From positions 1 to 58,123 of the forward strand of contig JAFDYI010000020.1 of assembly GCA_018267475.1 (NCBI GenBank): a stretch of DNA of 58,123 nucleotides, given 5' to 3'. The first letter of the stretch is position 1; each line of letters begins with the position of its first letter. The position numbers and the translations under genes were made by a program. This document shows, one piece after another, positions 49,995 to 58,123 of this stretch. Below the pieces are notes generated by a model. It ran no database searches. It was not told where the DNA came from and was given only the letters and a program-made list of their open reading frames with translations. This DNA comes from Bacteroidota bacterium. GTDB taxonomy: Bacteria; Bacteroidota; Bacteroidia; B-17B0; Aurantibacillaceae.

Positions 49995-50600
49995 ATGAAA
50001 AAAATCGTTGTATCTGCTATCCTTTTTGTAGCAGCCATTGGCTCACAGCAAGCCATCGCCCAAAAAATTGCTCACATACAGTTAGATTCGTTAATCAGCA
50101 TCATGCCTGAAACTAAGCAGGCGCAAGACGTAGCGCAATCGTACTTAAAAGACTTAGAGAAACAAGTAGCCAGCATGAAAACCGAGTTTGACACAAAGTA
50201 TCAAGACTATATTGCCAACCAAGCCAGCTACAGCGATATTATTCGTAAAACAAAAGAAGAAGAGTTGCAAGCTCTAAATCAACGTATTGAAGATTTTCGT
50301 ACGCAAGCGCAACAAGACTATCAAAAAAAGTCGGGCGACCTCTCAAAACCCATCTATGCCAAAGCTAAAAAAGCAGTAGATGTTGTAGCAAAAGAAGGGG
50401 GATTTAAATACGTACTAGACACCAGTTCGGGTTCTGTTTTATTCTCTGAGCCGGGCGACGATATCTTTGCTTTGGTAAAAAAGAAGTTAGAAACCATGCC
50501 TGCGGCTATTTTGCCTACGGGCGCTTCTACAACACCAACACCGCAAAAAACGGGTACTCCCCCCAATGGTGGAGCAGGCAAAACAACGCCTAAAAAATAG
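49995..50600 (+). CDS. OmpH/Skp-family periplasmic chaperone
   Basis: A 201-residue exported protein. Signal peptide IVVSAILFVAAIGSQQAIAQ, then KIAHIQLDSLISIMPETKQA and a long helical hairpin (residues about 40-130) typical of Skp tentacles, and KKAVDVVAKEGGFKYVLDTS. The C-terminal tail is Pro/Thr/Lys rich (GASTTPTPQKTGTPPNGGAG) and may be disordered. Skp carries unfolded outer-membrane proteins to the BAM complex. It stands alone between cdsA and a strong terminator. Confidence 0.9.
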   Translation: MKKIVVSAILFVAAIGSQQAIAQKIAHIQLDSLISIMPETKQAQDVAQSYLKDLEKQVASMKTEFDTKYQDYIANQASYSDIIRKTKEEELQALNQRIEDFRTQAQQDYQKKSGDLSKPIYAKAKKAVDVVAKEGGFKYVLDTSSGSVLFSEPGDDIFALVKKKLETMPAAILPTGASTTPTPQKTGTPPNGGAGKTTPKK

Positions 50601-50621
50601 TATTTTACCGCTTCATATATA

Positions 50622-50658
50622 AAAAACCCCTCTTTTTTTACAAAAGGAGTGGTTTTTT
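50622..50658 (+). terminator. terminator after the Skp/OmpH gene
   Basis: AAAAAACCCCTCTTTT and AAAAGGAGTGGTTTTTT pair with one or two mismatches around TTTAC, ending in a T run. It is a convincing terminator and also overlaps the upstream part of the next promoter. Confidence 0.75.
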
Positions 50659-50662
50659 GTTA

Positions 50663-50670
50663 TAGTTTTG
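50663..50670 (+). promoter_or_regulatory. -7 promoter element TAGTTTTG
   Basis: Exact consensus 18 bases before ATG 50689 of the LON-domain gene, placed right behind the preceding terminator. Confidence 0.55.
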
Positions 50671-50688
50671 TAGCCAAATACTTGCCTC

Positions 50689-51288
50689 ATGGTACGCAAC
50701 CGTTTTACTTTGCCCATATTTCCGCTAAATGTAGTTGTAATACCCGGCGAAACACGCAGTTTGCGCGTTTATACCGAGTGTTGCAGAGAATTGATAGCCG
50801 ATTGTCTTGCCAACCAAGCTAGTTTTGGCATTGCCTACATGAAAGAAGGGGTACTTTCTCATCATGGAGTAGAGGTATCTATTTGCCGCATTATCCATTT
50901 ACCCGACGGCGAATTAGAGGTAGAGGTAAAAGGAATTCAATCTTTTAAAATACTGCAGTACACTAAAGTTTTAAAACCCAAACTATATGGAGCTGCCAGC
51001 ATCGAGCTTTATGAAGACGAAAACATATCCTCTAGGTACAAGCTATTCCGTTCATTCAAAAAATTTATTAAGCAAATAAAGCAACAAGAAATTCCGGTAG
51101 AGGCATTAACCAACACCTCTATATACAAGGTAGCTAATTTATTGGATTTAACTAACGAGGAAAAACTACAACTGATATCATTAGATACCTTAAAAGAAAA
51201 AGAAGATTTTCTTATTGCAAAAATAAAACTGTACTCACATACATTGAAATTAGAAAAAGAGCTGCGTTCTAATTTTAAATTCAATTAA
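50689..51288 (+). CDS. stand-alone LON substrate-binding-domain protein
   Basis: A 199-residue cytosolic protein consisting only of the LON N-terminal (PUA-like) domain: FPLNVVVIPGETRSLRVYTE, GIAYMKEG, and LPDGELEVEVKGIQSFKIL. The rest is a helical bundle (KLQLISLDTLKEKEDFLIAK). There is no AAA+ or protease domain, so it is not a protease. Such proteins are common and of unknown function; a peptide- or RNA-binding role is possible. Convergent with the kinase gene, 6 bases between. Confidence 0.85.
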   Translation: MVRNRFTLPIFPLNVVVIPGETRSLRVYTECCRELIADCLANQASFGIAYMKEGVLSHHGVEVSICRIIHLPDGELEVEVKGIQSFKILQYTKVLKPKLYGAASIELYEDENISSRYKLFRSFKKFIKQIKQQEIPVEALTNTSIYKVANLLDLTNEEKLQLISLDTLKEKEDFLIAKIKLYSHTLKLEKELRSNFKFN

Positions 51289-51294
51289 TATTTC

Positions 51295-52146
51295 TTACTC
51301 CTTTGTGTGATGCCTTATTAAACCCTCCATGGGTGATTGCAATACAGTTCCTATATTTAAGTTTTTTTCTTGCAACACTTCTTCCATTTGTTTTTGAAAA
51401 TAAAACGCCACCGAGCCTACAAAATGTATGAGTAGTTTTTTATGCATACTGTATTGCTCTACCTGATAGTTTAAAAAGTCGCGGAAGCATTTTTTTACTA
51501 ATTGCTGCATAAATACATGCTCTATATGCTCGCTTACTATTTTGGTATAAGAAGCCAAAAAGCGCTGGGGCATGGCGTTCTTATACACACCTTCTAAAAT
51601 AAATTCTTTTTGAAACGAAGGAATTTCTGAAAATTTTTTTTGCAAATCGGCAGGTAAGGTTTCTTCTAAGTACTGCTGAAGGAGCGCTTTCCCTATATAG
51701 GAGCCACTGCCTTGGTCGCCAAAAAAATAGCCCAACGAGGGTACATTTTCTTGTATCTTATTTCCATCAAAATAGCAACTGTTGCTGCCGGTCCCTAAAA
51801 TACAGGCAATTCCTGCTTGGTGTCCACACAAGGCTAATGCAGCCGCATATAAATCGTGCTGTACTTCAATATGCGCTTTACTGAAAATGCCTTGTAAGGC
51901 TTGTTGCACTATTTGTATTTTATGTGGCGTAGAGCAGCCGGTGCCGTAGTAAAAAATGCGCAAAGAAGCGTTGTCTTTTTCTTGTAAAAAAGAATCGGGT
52001 AGCTCGGCTTGCATTAAATTTTTTATAGTATCTGTTGTTTGTACCGAAGGACTATACCCTTGTGTGCTGCATTGAGCTAGTTTTTCTTTTTTGTTTAATA
52101 AAACCCAAGTAGTTTTGGTGCTTCCGCTATCAACTAGTATCGTCAT
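51295..52146 (-). CDS. BadF/BadG-type sugar kinase (N-acetylglucosamine kinase-like)
   Basis: A 283-residue ASKHA-fold ATPase. Phosphate-1 motif LVDSGSTKTTWVLL (3-16), GIACILGTGSNSCYFDG with the phosphate-2/adenosine region, SLGYFFGDQGSGSYIGKALL, and HFVGSVAFYFQ at the C-terminus. Bacteroidota members of this size are usually annotated as N-acetylglucosamine kinases, which fits recycling of cell-wall amino sugars. ATG 52146 begins one base after the antiporter stop (52148), so the two genes are translationally linked. A longer in-frame start (52230) would overlap the antiporter and is rejected. Confidence 0.85.
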   Translation of the reverse strand: MTILVDSGSTKTTWVLLNKKEKLAQCSTQGYSPSVQTTDTIKNLMQAELPDSFLQEKDNASLRIFYYGTGCSTPHKIQIVQQALQGIFSKAHIEVQHDLYAAALALCGHQAGIACILGTGSNSCYFDGNKIQENVPSLGYFFGDQGSGSYIGKALLQQYLEETLPADLQKKFSEIPSFQKEFILEGVYKNAMPQRFLASYTKIVSEHIEHVFMQQLVKKCFRDFLNYQVEQYSMHKKLLIHFVGSVAFYFQKQMEEVLQEKNLNIGTVLQSPMEGLIRHHTKE

Positions 52147-52147
52147 A

Positions 52148-54286
52148 TTATTGCTTTTTAAAAATACCGGAAATTTTACCTTTAATTTTTTCGATGTTTT
52201 CACTGGCCGGATTGCTGGCAAAATCATCAAACTGATTAGAAGAAGCTGATTCGCCTACTTCGGGGTATAGTATTACTAAGCTTTGATGTTCTCTATTTTT
52301 TGCTATTGCTTTTTGAAGATTGTCAATGGCGAAGTTGTAGGAAACGGTTTGTTTTCGGGCATTTACAATAAAAACCAAATCGTCAGAAAAAATTTCTTGT
52401 TCAAGGGTATTTTCAACGCTATCAAAATCATCAATGCGATGATACTGATGCAGGGTTCCATTTTTATCGCCGGCTATTTTTTTTATTTCTTGCAGGGTAT
52501 TTTCATCGGCGTAAATAAAAGCGCGGCCCCCTACTTGCTTTAACAGGTTAAAAATTTTATCGCAGGTACGCCTAAAACTGGCTTCTAAAAGAGCATTTTG
52601 CGTAAACACTAACAACACGCGCTTAAACGAATTAAGAGGTTGAATAATTTTTGCCAGAAAAACGGCTTGTTGTGTTTTTTCAAGTAAGTTGTTGTACACC
52701 GTTCCAAACAAAAAGCCGGAAGAGGCGTTGGTGGCGCGGTTGCTAATAACAATATGTGTGGCGCTGTAGGCTTTGGCGGTACGCACAATACCATCTACAA
52801 TATTCAAATCTACTTTTTTTAAAATTTCTATTTTGGTATCGGCAGGTATTATTTGTTCCGTAATAGTATCGATGGCTTTTTTAATAGAATTTATTTTTTC
52901 GCCGGCATCATCAGCATCTTCTACTACGGTAAGTGGATATATAGGTTCGGTAGATTTTTCGTCTTTTATTAAAAAAGAAAATTCCATCAGGCGCTGCAAA
53001 TTTTCGGGATTGGCTATGGGTATTAAAATGCGTTCGGCTTTCTTTTTTAGTTTAAACTCTACATCTTTATCTGTAATGGCAATTTGTCTTGCAGCCCGTT
53101 CGGTAACAAAAGAACTCACTAGGCAGGTTATTAAAATTAAAATAACGGTTCCGTTAATGGCGTGTTGGTCTAGAAGGCCAATGTCGTACCCTACTTTTAT
53201 TACGGCCAGTGTGGCAGCAGCATGCGAGGCGCTTAGTCCATAAATAATTCGGCGTTCGTATTTGGTATATTTGTATATAAAGCCGGTTATTTCAGCTGCA
53301 AAAAATTTTGTGATAAGAGCCACGCTGCTTAGAATACCGGCAAAAATAAGCTCTTGAGTACCTGCAAAGAACAAACGCAAATCAACCAACATGCCGGCAC
53401 TTATTAAAAAGAAAGGGATAAATAGGGTGTTGCCAATAAAGATTAAGCGGTTCATTAAAATAGAGTTGTGGGGTATTATTTTATTGAATGCCAAGCCGGC
53501 TAAGAAAGCGCCTACAATGGCTTTTACCCCGGCTAAATCGGCCACGAAAGCCGATAAAAACATCATGGCTAATACAAATAAGTACTGCGACCCCCCCTGC
53601 CCTTCTATATGCCTAAAAAACCACTTGCTTAGTTTGGGTAGCAAATAAAGAGTGCCTACTACTAATATGGCTATCAACAAAACGAGCATAAGCCAGTATT
53701 GCGCAGAGGCATTTCCAGTAGAAAGGTTGGTAATAACACCCAGTAAAATAAGAACGGCCGAATCGGTAATAATAGTACCGCCAAAAGTAACTTGTACGGC
53801 TCTATTTTTAATAATACCCATGTGGCTTACAATAGGATATGAAAGCAGAGTGTGAGTAGAAAACATGCTAGCTAACAATAAAGCCGCCCAAAATGGATAA
53901 TGCAATACATATACGCATACAAAAAAACCAATAGTGATAGGGATAAAAAAAGTAAAAGCGCCAAACACAATGCTTTTGTTTCGGTTTAGCTTAAACTCGT
54001 GCATATCCATTTCCAATCCGGCTAAAAACATAATGTAAAGCAAGCCGGTGTTGCTAAATAAATCAAAACTAGTTGTTTTTTCTATTAGATGCAAGGTGTT
54101 AGGCCCAATAATAACTCCGGCCAGTATCAACCCTATAATACCCGGAATACGAAAACGCCTGAAAACAAGAGGAGCAAATAAAATAATAAGCAGCACCATA
54201 GAGAGGATTAAAACCGGATCGGTAAAAGGGATATAGCTTCCAAAAAAGCGAGTAAACTCGGTTATGAAACGGCTTAAAATATTCAT
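52148..54286 (-). CDS. CPA2-family cation:proton antiporter with USP-like tail
   Basis: A 712-residue inner-membrane protein. About 1-400 has 12-13 TM helices of the Na+/H+ exchanger (KefB-like) fold: FRIPGIIGLILAGVIIGPNT, ADLAGVKAIVGAFLAGLAFN with the conserved ion-binding Asp region, and GLSASHAAATLAVIKVGYDI. About 410-712 is a cytosolic universal-stress-protein-like region (ILIPIANPENLQRLMEFSFL, THIVISNRATNASSGFLFG), possibly nucleotide-binding and regulatory. It exchanges K+ or Na+ for H+. A -7 octamer ends 6 bases before the ATG, immediately next to an insertion-sequence relic. Confidence 0.92.
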   Translation of the reverse strand: MNILSRFITEFTRFFGSYIPFTDPVLILSMVLLIILFAPLVFRRFRIPGIIGLILAGVIIGPNTLHLIEKTTSFDLFSNTGLLYIMFLAGLEMDMHEFKLNRNKSIVFGAFTFFIPITIGFFVCVYVLHYPFWAALLLASMFSTHTLLSYPIVSHMGIIKNRAVQVTFGGTIITDSAVLILLGVITNLSTGNASAQYWLMLVLLIAILVVGTLYLLPKLSKWFFRHIEGQGGSQYLFVLAMMFLSAFVADLAGVKAIVGAFLAGLAFNKIIPHNSILMNRLIFIGNTLFIPFFLISAGMLVDLRLFFAGTQELIFAGILSSVALITKFFAAEITGFIYKYTKYERRIIYGLSASHAAATLAVIKVGYDIGLLDQHAINGTVILILITCLVSSFVTERAARQIAITDKDVEFKLKKKAERILIPIANPENLQRLMEFSFLIKDEKSTEPIYPLTVVEDADDAGEKINSIKKAIDTITEQIIPADTKIEILKKVDLNIVDGIVRTAKAYSATHIVISNRATNASSGFLFGTVYNNLLEKTQQAVFLAKIIQPLNSFKRVLLVFTQNALLEASFRRTCDKIFNLLKQVGGRAFIYADENTLQEIKKIAGDKNGTLHQYHRIDDFDSVENTLEQEIFSDDLVFIVNARKQTVSYNFAIDNLQKAIAKNREHQSLVILYPEVGESASSNQFDDFASNPASENIEKIKGKISGIFKKQ

Positions 54287-54291
54287 TGGGG

Positions 54292-54299
54292 TAAAGGTA
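54292..54299 (-). promoter_or_regulatory. -7-like element TACCTTTA of the antiporter
   Basis: One base from consensus, 6 bases before ATG 54286. The upstream half of this promoter falls inside the insertion-sequence relic, whose edge is near 54306. Confidence 0.5.
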
Positions 54300-54305
54300 A
54301 AGTTT

Positions 54306-54956
54306 TTAACGCAATGGCGTGTGTTTTATATACACCAACCTCTTTTTACCACTTAATATTTCTAAAGTCTCCGCTAAAAATAATTTTGCACTACTTGTTG
54401 CCCCTGTATTCCCTGGCCGCATCCAGGCGTTAGCAATCATGCGAACTTCAGGTATAAAAGCCATTAATGGATGGTGTGAGTTACGACCAGGTTTCTTTGC
54501 ATTGTATCCTTTTTTTGCACCTTGTTGGTCGCCGTATCGGGTAATAACAGTGCTATCTAAATCTAAGGTTACATTGTTAAATTGTAGTTGATTAAAAAAC
54601 CATTGAAACAGGGGAACAAAGGTTTCTGTGTTTCTTTTCCAATCAAACTTATTGAAGAACCTACTATACGTACTTTGAGATGGAGCTTGCTTCCAACCAA
54701 AAATTTGTTTTAAAACTTTATCATAACGCAGATAGGCAGAATGACTGAACCTTCCTGCTCCAATCCAAATGCTTGTCCAAAAACATTCTACAATTTGTGT
54801 TGGTTCGTAACCCCGGTTAGAACCCTTATCTGGAAATGGCAACCTACATAACTCTTCCTTTATCTTTGTGGCATCAAGCAAGTCTTTCATCAGTTTCATT
54901 CCGCCCCAGGCAGTTACAGAATGATCGCTAAACCTTATTGTATTTATTGTACCCAT
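54306..54956 (-). pseudogene. truncated DDE transposase, IS1380-like
   Basis: A 216-codon N-terminal half of a transposase usually over 400 residues. Features: FSDHSVTAWGGMKLMKDLLD, PSQSTYSRFFNKFDWKRNT, first catalytic Asp in LDLDSTVITRYGDQQG (132 or 134), and KKPGRNSHHPLMAFIPEVR. The frame fades after ETLEILSGKKR and ends IKHTPLR at a stop, so the second Asp and the Glu are missing. The 3' end has been deleted up to the antiporter promoter. The family name is from motif memory and moderately sure. Confidence 0.75.
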
Positions 54957-55045
54957 GTGGTGAAAATTTTAATCCCAGGCAAGTTCCGATTTTATTGCCA
55001 TTTTTAAAAATTATTGTTGCCTAATGCATAATCTGGGTTTAAGAC
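54306..55045. mobile_element. remnant of an insertion sequence
   Basis: The truncated transposase plus its upstream leader. A candidate outer end is the minus-strand CCCAGATTATGCATTAGGC (about 55036-55018). The opposite terminal repeat is missing with the deleted half, so neither an inverted repeat pair nor a target duplication can be shown. Confidence 0.5.
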
Positions 55046-55079
55046 GCTCAACAAGGCCAATCTTTTTTCAATTAGTTTT

Positions 55080-55169
55080 CGGTTACAAACCGCAAAAAAA
55101 CAAGAAACGAGAGAAAAGCGAATGGCAGGAATTATTGAAAAATTGGCAAAAGGCGAAAAACTTCAATAA
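55080..55169 (+). pseudogene. 3' relic of a YdeI/OmpD-associated-like gene
   Basis: The + frame reads RLQTAKKQETREKRMAGIIE, then KLAKGEKLQ, ending at TAA 55167-55169. A basic TREKR-I-x-x-IE-LAKG pattern is typical of the C-terminus of YdeI-type proteins, whose members end in a similar AK..ETR..RI....E.L..G. The frame stays open to the left but loses similarity near the insertion-sequence edge. It appears to be the tail of a gene cut by that element. 54957-55236 holds no other gene. Confidence 0.5.
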
Positions 55170-55206
55170 ACTATTCAATGTAAATTTATGAAATACTGCC
55201 TTATAC

Positions 55207-55242
55207 AGGTAGCGAAACACCGCTAATGCCTACGCACTACCT
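55207..55242. other. hairpin overlapping the adhesin stop codon
   Basis: AGGTAG (55207-55212) is complementary to CTACCT (55237-55242), with an inner AGCG/CGCT pair. It includes the minus-strand stop of the adhesin gene. No T run follows, so it is only a weak candidate terminator. Confidence 0.3.
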
Positions 55243-58123
55243 CAGTAAGGTTACAATTCCTAAAAGGGATTTTACTTTATTCTGTACATTGGTTACATCA
55301 ATTTTCCAAACATACACATCGGCTTGCACCAGCACAGCGCCTTTTGTTCCATCCCAGCCTTTAGTAACATCTTTACTTTGAAACGTTAAATTTCCCCAGC
55401 GGTCGTAAATGTATAGCGTATATTCTTTTATCCCGTTAGCTATCGGTAAGAAAACATCGTTTAGGTTATCTCCATTAGGAGTAAACGCATTGGGCACATA
55501 CAACGCGTAATCATCGTTAATCACAATCGTTTTTACTAGCGTATCGGCACATCCCTGTGCCGATGCTACAATAAGAGTAACTTGATAAGAACCGGTATCG
55601 GCATACGTATGGGTAGGGTTCAATGCAGAGGATGTGTTGCCATCACCAAAGTTCCAATGGCTTGCTGTTCCTCCTTGCAAAGAGGTATTAGTAAACTGTA
55701 CGTTAGGATCTAAAATGCCTACCGGCTGAGGGCTATAATCAAAATTAGCTTGAGGGACAGGAAGCACCATTACAAGAGTAGTGGCTGAATTGGTACAGCC
55801 GTTTAAATCCGTTACAACAACCTTTATGGGAGTAGTACCTGCTACAGTATAACACATAGATGGACTAGCTGTTGTTGCCGTAGCCCCGTTTCCTAAACTC
55901 CAACTATAACCTATAACCGAAGTGCTTGATGTAACGCTAAATGAAGTGCATAAAGGAGCACATGCTGGTGCAACCGTATTAGTGCTTACTATAGGCAAAG
56001 AAAATACCGATACGGCTGCATTTGCCGTATTAGAACAACCGTTAACGTCAGTACCGGTTACGGTATAAGTAGTGGCTATCGTAGGCGATGCGTTTACTAT
56101 ATTTCCAATAGAGGGGCTTGTGCCTCCACTCCACATATAAGTAGCTGCCCCACTGGCGGTTAAGGTAGCTGTTTGTTGCCCCGAACAGATAGTGGCTGTA
56201 TTAACTGAAATAGTAGGTAGTGTATTTACCAGTACATTGACTACATTACCCCCTTGACAACCATGTGCATCGGTACCTAATACAGCATAGTTTCCTGCAT
56301 TAGTGCTTGATGCATTGGGTATTTGCGGATTTTGTAGCGTGCTTGAAAAGGCAGGACTTCCCGGCCCCGACCATTGATACGAAACAGCTCCCGAAGCAGA
56401 AAAATGAATGGTTTGCCCTATACAAGCAGGTAATGCCGTAGCTGTAATAATAGGCAACGAATTGACAGATACCGATACCGTTGCATGATTGATACAAGCG
56501 GGAAGATTGTTATCCATAACGGTTACCGTATAAACACCGGCTAAGGTAGCCGTGCTTACCGCTACGCTGGGATTAGCACCTATTGCGGTAAAATTATTAG
56601 GCCCCATCCATACATAATTGGCTAAGCCGCCAGGGCTGCAAGAAAAAGTAAGCGCCTGATTTAAACAAGGGGTATTACTGGTAGCTATCGGCATAGGTAA
56701 TGCGTTTACGGTGAGGGTTAATGTTAATGGCGCGCTAGGCAAGCAGCCGCTGGTTGTGCCAGATACTGTATAAACAGTAGTGGCATTTGCGTTAGAAATA
56801 GGAGAAGCGCTGTTGGCATTATTAAGCGAAGCGGCCGGAGACCAAGTATAAGTATTGGCGCCACTAGCAGAAAAAGGCTGCGAAGCTCCATTACATATAG
56901 TGTACGTATTGGCAGCTAAACTTAAATTAGGGGCTGCGCTCACGCTTACCGTAGCCACCGCGGTGTTAGAGCAAGAACCGGTAGTGCCTGTTACAGTATA
57001 AGAGGTAGTACTGCTTGGCGATACAATTAGAGGGTTGCTTGTGCTGCCTGTATTCCAGGAATAGGCAGTAGCTCCACTGGCCGTTAAAGTAGCCGTTCCG
57101 CCCGAACAGATAGAAGCACTATTAACACTAATAGTAAGGGAAGAACCCATAATAACCGTAGCTATTGCAGTATTGGTACACGTGCCGTTGGCACCCGTTA
57201 CGGTGTAAGAGGTAGTACTGCTTGGTGACACAACTAAAGGGTTGCTTGTGCTGCCTGTATTCCATGTGTAAGTAGAAGCTCCATTAGCCGTTAATGTAGC
57301 GGTGCCACCCGAGCAAATAGAGGCACTATTAACTGTAACAGTAGGCGCAGGATTAACTAATACTTGCACGGTTGTTGTTAAAGCGCATTGCCCCGCATTA
57401 GGCATAAAAGTGTAAGTAGTGGTAGCTGTATTATTAGCCGCCGGCGACCAAGTACCTGTAATGCCATTGCTTGAAGTAGCAGGTAAACTTAGTGCAGCGC
57501 CTGCGCAAATAGAGGATGGGATAGCAAAAGTAGGAGTAGTACCTCCTATTACATAAGTTACCGTTACAACCCACGTGTTGGTAACTAATTCTTGGTAATT
57601 AGTTATACATCCTGAAACTAAAGCAGCGGGCACATCAGTTGCCGGGGTATATGGGAAAAAAGCTTGCCATCCTTGCCAGTAAAAAGGAATGGTAAGGGTG
57701 TTGGTGTAACAGCCATTAGCTATGGTTTGGTTGGTTAAGTTGTACGTGTTGCCATTATTAGCCGATGTATATGAAGCCCCGCTTCCATTATGATTGGTTA
57801 TAGCGGGTCCTGATTGCATGGCGCTCCAACCGGCTATAGAACCTACTCTTGATCGCTGTTCTTTTATATCTGCATAAATATCCACAAAGGCAACCAAAGA
57901 AGATCCTATATAACCCTTTGCCCAAATTCGATACGAAGTGTTTGTACCTGTAACGGAATAAGTACCGGCAGGGAAACTCAAATTCATAGTGGCCTGACAA
58001 GCAGAAGAAAATTGCGCGTTTTTATCATTTACAGCCTGATTGCTTGCGTAGGTGTTGGTTGTTGTAGGGTCTATTATTAAAGGATAAACCAATTTAGGAT
58101 TGTTGAGCCAAGAAGCAGGAACA
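55237..58123 (-). CDS. T9SS type B adhesin-like surface protein, 5' end outside window
   Basis: At least 960 residues remain; the frame is still open at 58123 (reading VPASWLNNPKLVYPLI), so the start and signal peptide lie beyond. After an N-terminal beta-rich domain come many Ig-like/PKD-like repeats of about 60-90 residues; two neighbouring ones (57336-57154 and 57129-56947) are nearly identical (VNSASICSGGTATLTA). A true PKD domain sits near 790-870 (HWNFGDGNTSSALNPTHTYA). The C-terminal 80 residues are the gliding-motility-associated/T9SS type B sorting domain (YVPNAFTPNGDNLNDVFLP, YIYDRWGNLTFQSKDVTKGW). It should be exported by T9SS and stay on the cell surface or be released. Confidence 0.93.
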   Translation of the reverse strand, partial: VPASWLNNPKLVYPLIIDPTTTNTYASNQAVNDKNAQFSSACQATMNLSFPAGTYSVTGTNTSYRIWAKGYIGSSLVAFVDIYADIKEQRSRVGSIAGWSAMQSGPAITNHNGSGASYTSANNGNTYNLTNQTIANGCYTNTLTIPFYWQGWQAFFPYTPATDVPAALVSGCITNYQELVTNTWVVTVTYVIGGTTPTFAIPSSICAGAALSLPATSSNGITGTWSPAANNTATTTYTFMPNAGQCALTTTVQVLVNPAPTVTVNSASICSGGTATLTANGASTYTWNTGSTSNPLVVSPSSTTSYTVTGANGTCTNTAIATVIMGSSLTISVNSASICSGGTATLTASGATAYSWNTGSTSNPLIVSPSSTTSYTVTGTTGSCSNTAVATVSVSAAPNLSLAANTYTICNGASQPFSASGANTYTWSPAASLNNANSASPISNANATTVYTVSGTTSGCLPSAPLTLTLTVNALPMPIATSNTPCLNQALTFSCSPGGLANYVWMGPNNFTAIGANPSVAVSTATLAGVYTVTVMDNNLPACINHATVSVSVNSLPIITATALPACIGQTIHFSASGAVSYQWSGPGSPAFSSTLQNPQIPNASSTNAGNYAVLGTDAHGCQGGNVVNVLVNTLPTISVNTATICSGQQTATLTASGAATYMWSGGTSPSIGNIVNASPTIATTYTVTGTDVNGCSNTANAAVSVFSLPIVSTNTVAPACAPLCTSFSVTSSTSVIGYSWSLGNGATATTASPSMCYTVAGTTPIKVVVTDLNGCTNSATTLVMVLPVPQANFDYSPQPVGILDPNVQFTNTSLQGGTASHWNFGDGNTSSALNPTHTYADTGSYQVTLIVASAQGCADTLVKTIVINDDYALYVPNAFTPNGDNLNDVFLPIANGIKEYTLYIYDRWGNLTFQSKDVTKGWDGTKGAVLVQADVYVWKIDVTNVQNKVKSLLGIVTLLR
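56947..57336 (-). repeat. two near-identical Ig-like repeat units in the adhesin
   Basis: Unit 1 (57336-57154) and unit 2 (57129-56947), each 61 codons, share ASICSGGTATLTA, NTGSTSNPL and SPSSTTSYTVTG. The other Ig-like units in the protein are much more divergent, pointing to a recent tandem duplication. Confidence 0.8.

Noticed and set aside
1-58123. tRNA, rRNA, CRISPR arrays, toxin-antitoxin or restriction systems
   Set aside because: Intergenic regions were read for cloverleaf arms, T-loop sequence, spaced direct repeats and typical defence motifs, and none was found. A covariance-model scan was not possible here.

Overview
The window looks like a chromosomal segment of a free-living member of the Bacteroidota (class Bacteroidia; order not resolvable by eye). 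The evidence is: promoters with the Bacteroidota-type -7 element TAnnTTTG; very little Shine-Dalgarno signal; a type IX secretion (T9SS) type B / gliding-associated C-terminal domain on the large adhesin at the right edge and a decayed T9SS type A-like sorting domain at the left; a PafA-type phosphatase; SusD-free but lipoprotein-rich content; and bacilliredoxin. The DNA is AT-rich. I saw no rRNA, tRNA, CRISPR array, prophage or recognisable defence system.

Layout. 1-1440 is a decayed accessory patch: palindromes, a 3' relic of a coiled-coil protein, an orphan lipoprotein and a frame-broken T9SS cargo relic closed by a terminator. 1440-13432 is mostly housekeeping: endonuclease III, a hydrolase, a SpoU methyltransferase, a TPR/OmpA-like lipoprotein, bacilliredoxin, PdxA, a PGI/PMI-type sugar-phosphate isomerase, a dicarboxylate symporter, a lipid kinase, a ureohydrolase relative lacking metal ligands, ThiD and RarA. 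13510-22059 holds MsrA-BioD, an unannotated 32-residue membrane ORF, a TPR protein, CCA-adding enzyme, DeoC, a biotin carrier protein, a glycosyltransferase and an MbnP-like protein. 22230-33682 places a tight surface-polysaccharide operon (Wza, Wzc tyrosine kinase, RfbC, WecA-like, lytic transglycosylase) and UvrA between the two transsulfuration enzymes (cystathionine gamma-synthase/lyase and cystathionine beta-synthase). 33754-43829 has a desaturase, an S41 protease, an OppA-like lipoprotein, RecJ, RecF, a LuxR relic, PBP2 and a SIMPL protein. 43862-52146 has a PafA-like phosphatase, BirA, RsfS-FtsH-CdsA, a Skp/OmpH protein, a LON-domain protein and a BadF-type kinase behind a cation/proton antiporter. 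54306-55169 is a second scar: a truncated DDE insertion sequence next to a relic of a YdeI-like gene. The window ends inside a large T9SS type B adhesin.

How the genes connect. BioD (biotin synthesis), BirA (biotin attachment) and the biotin carrier protein form a dispersed biotin route. PdxA supplies the PLP used by the two transsulfuration enzymes. RarA, RecJ, RecF, UvrA and endonuclease III are DNA-repair functions. PBP2, the lytic transglycosylase, CdsA, Skp/OmpH and the polysaccharide operon are envelope functions.

The most consistent new signal is regulatory. At many genes on both strands the -7 element ends only 4-8 bases before the start codon, so leaderless or nearly leaderless mRNAs are predicted, and these elements also correct several start sites. 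The most unusual proteins are RsfS with a histone H1-like AKK-repeat tail, the metal-site-deficient ureohydrolase, and Wzc with a slippage-prone Tyr-Gly tail. I do not see a clearly novel multi-gene system; the other observations are local ones.
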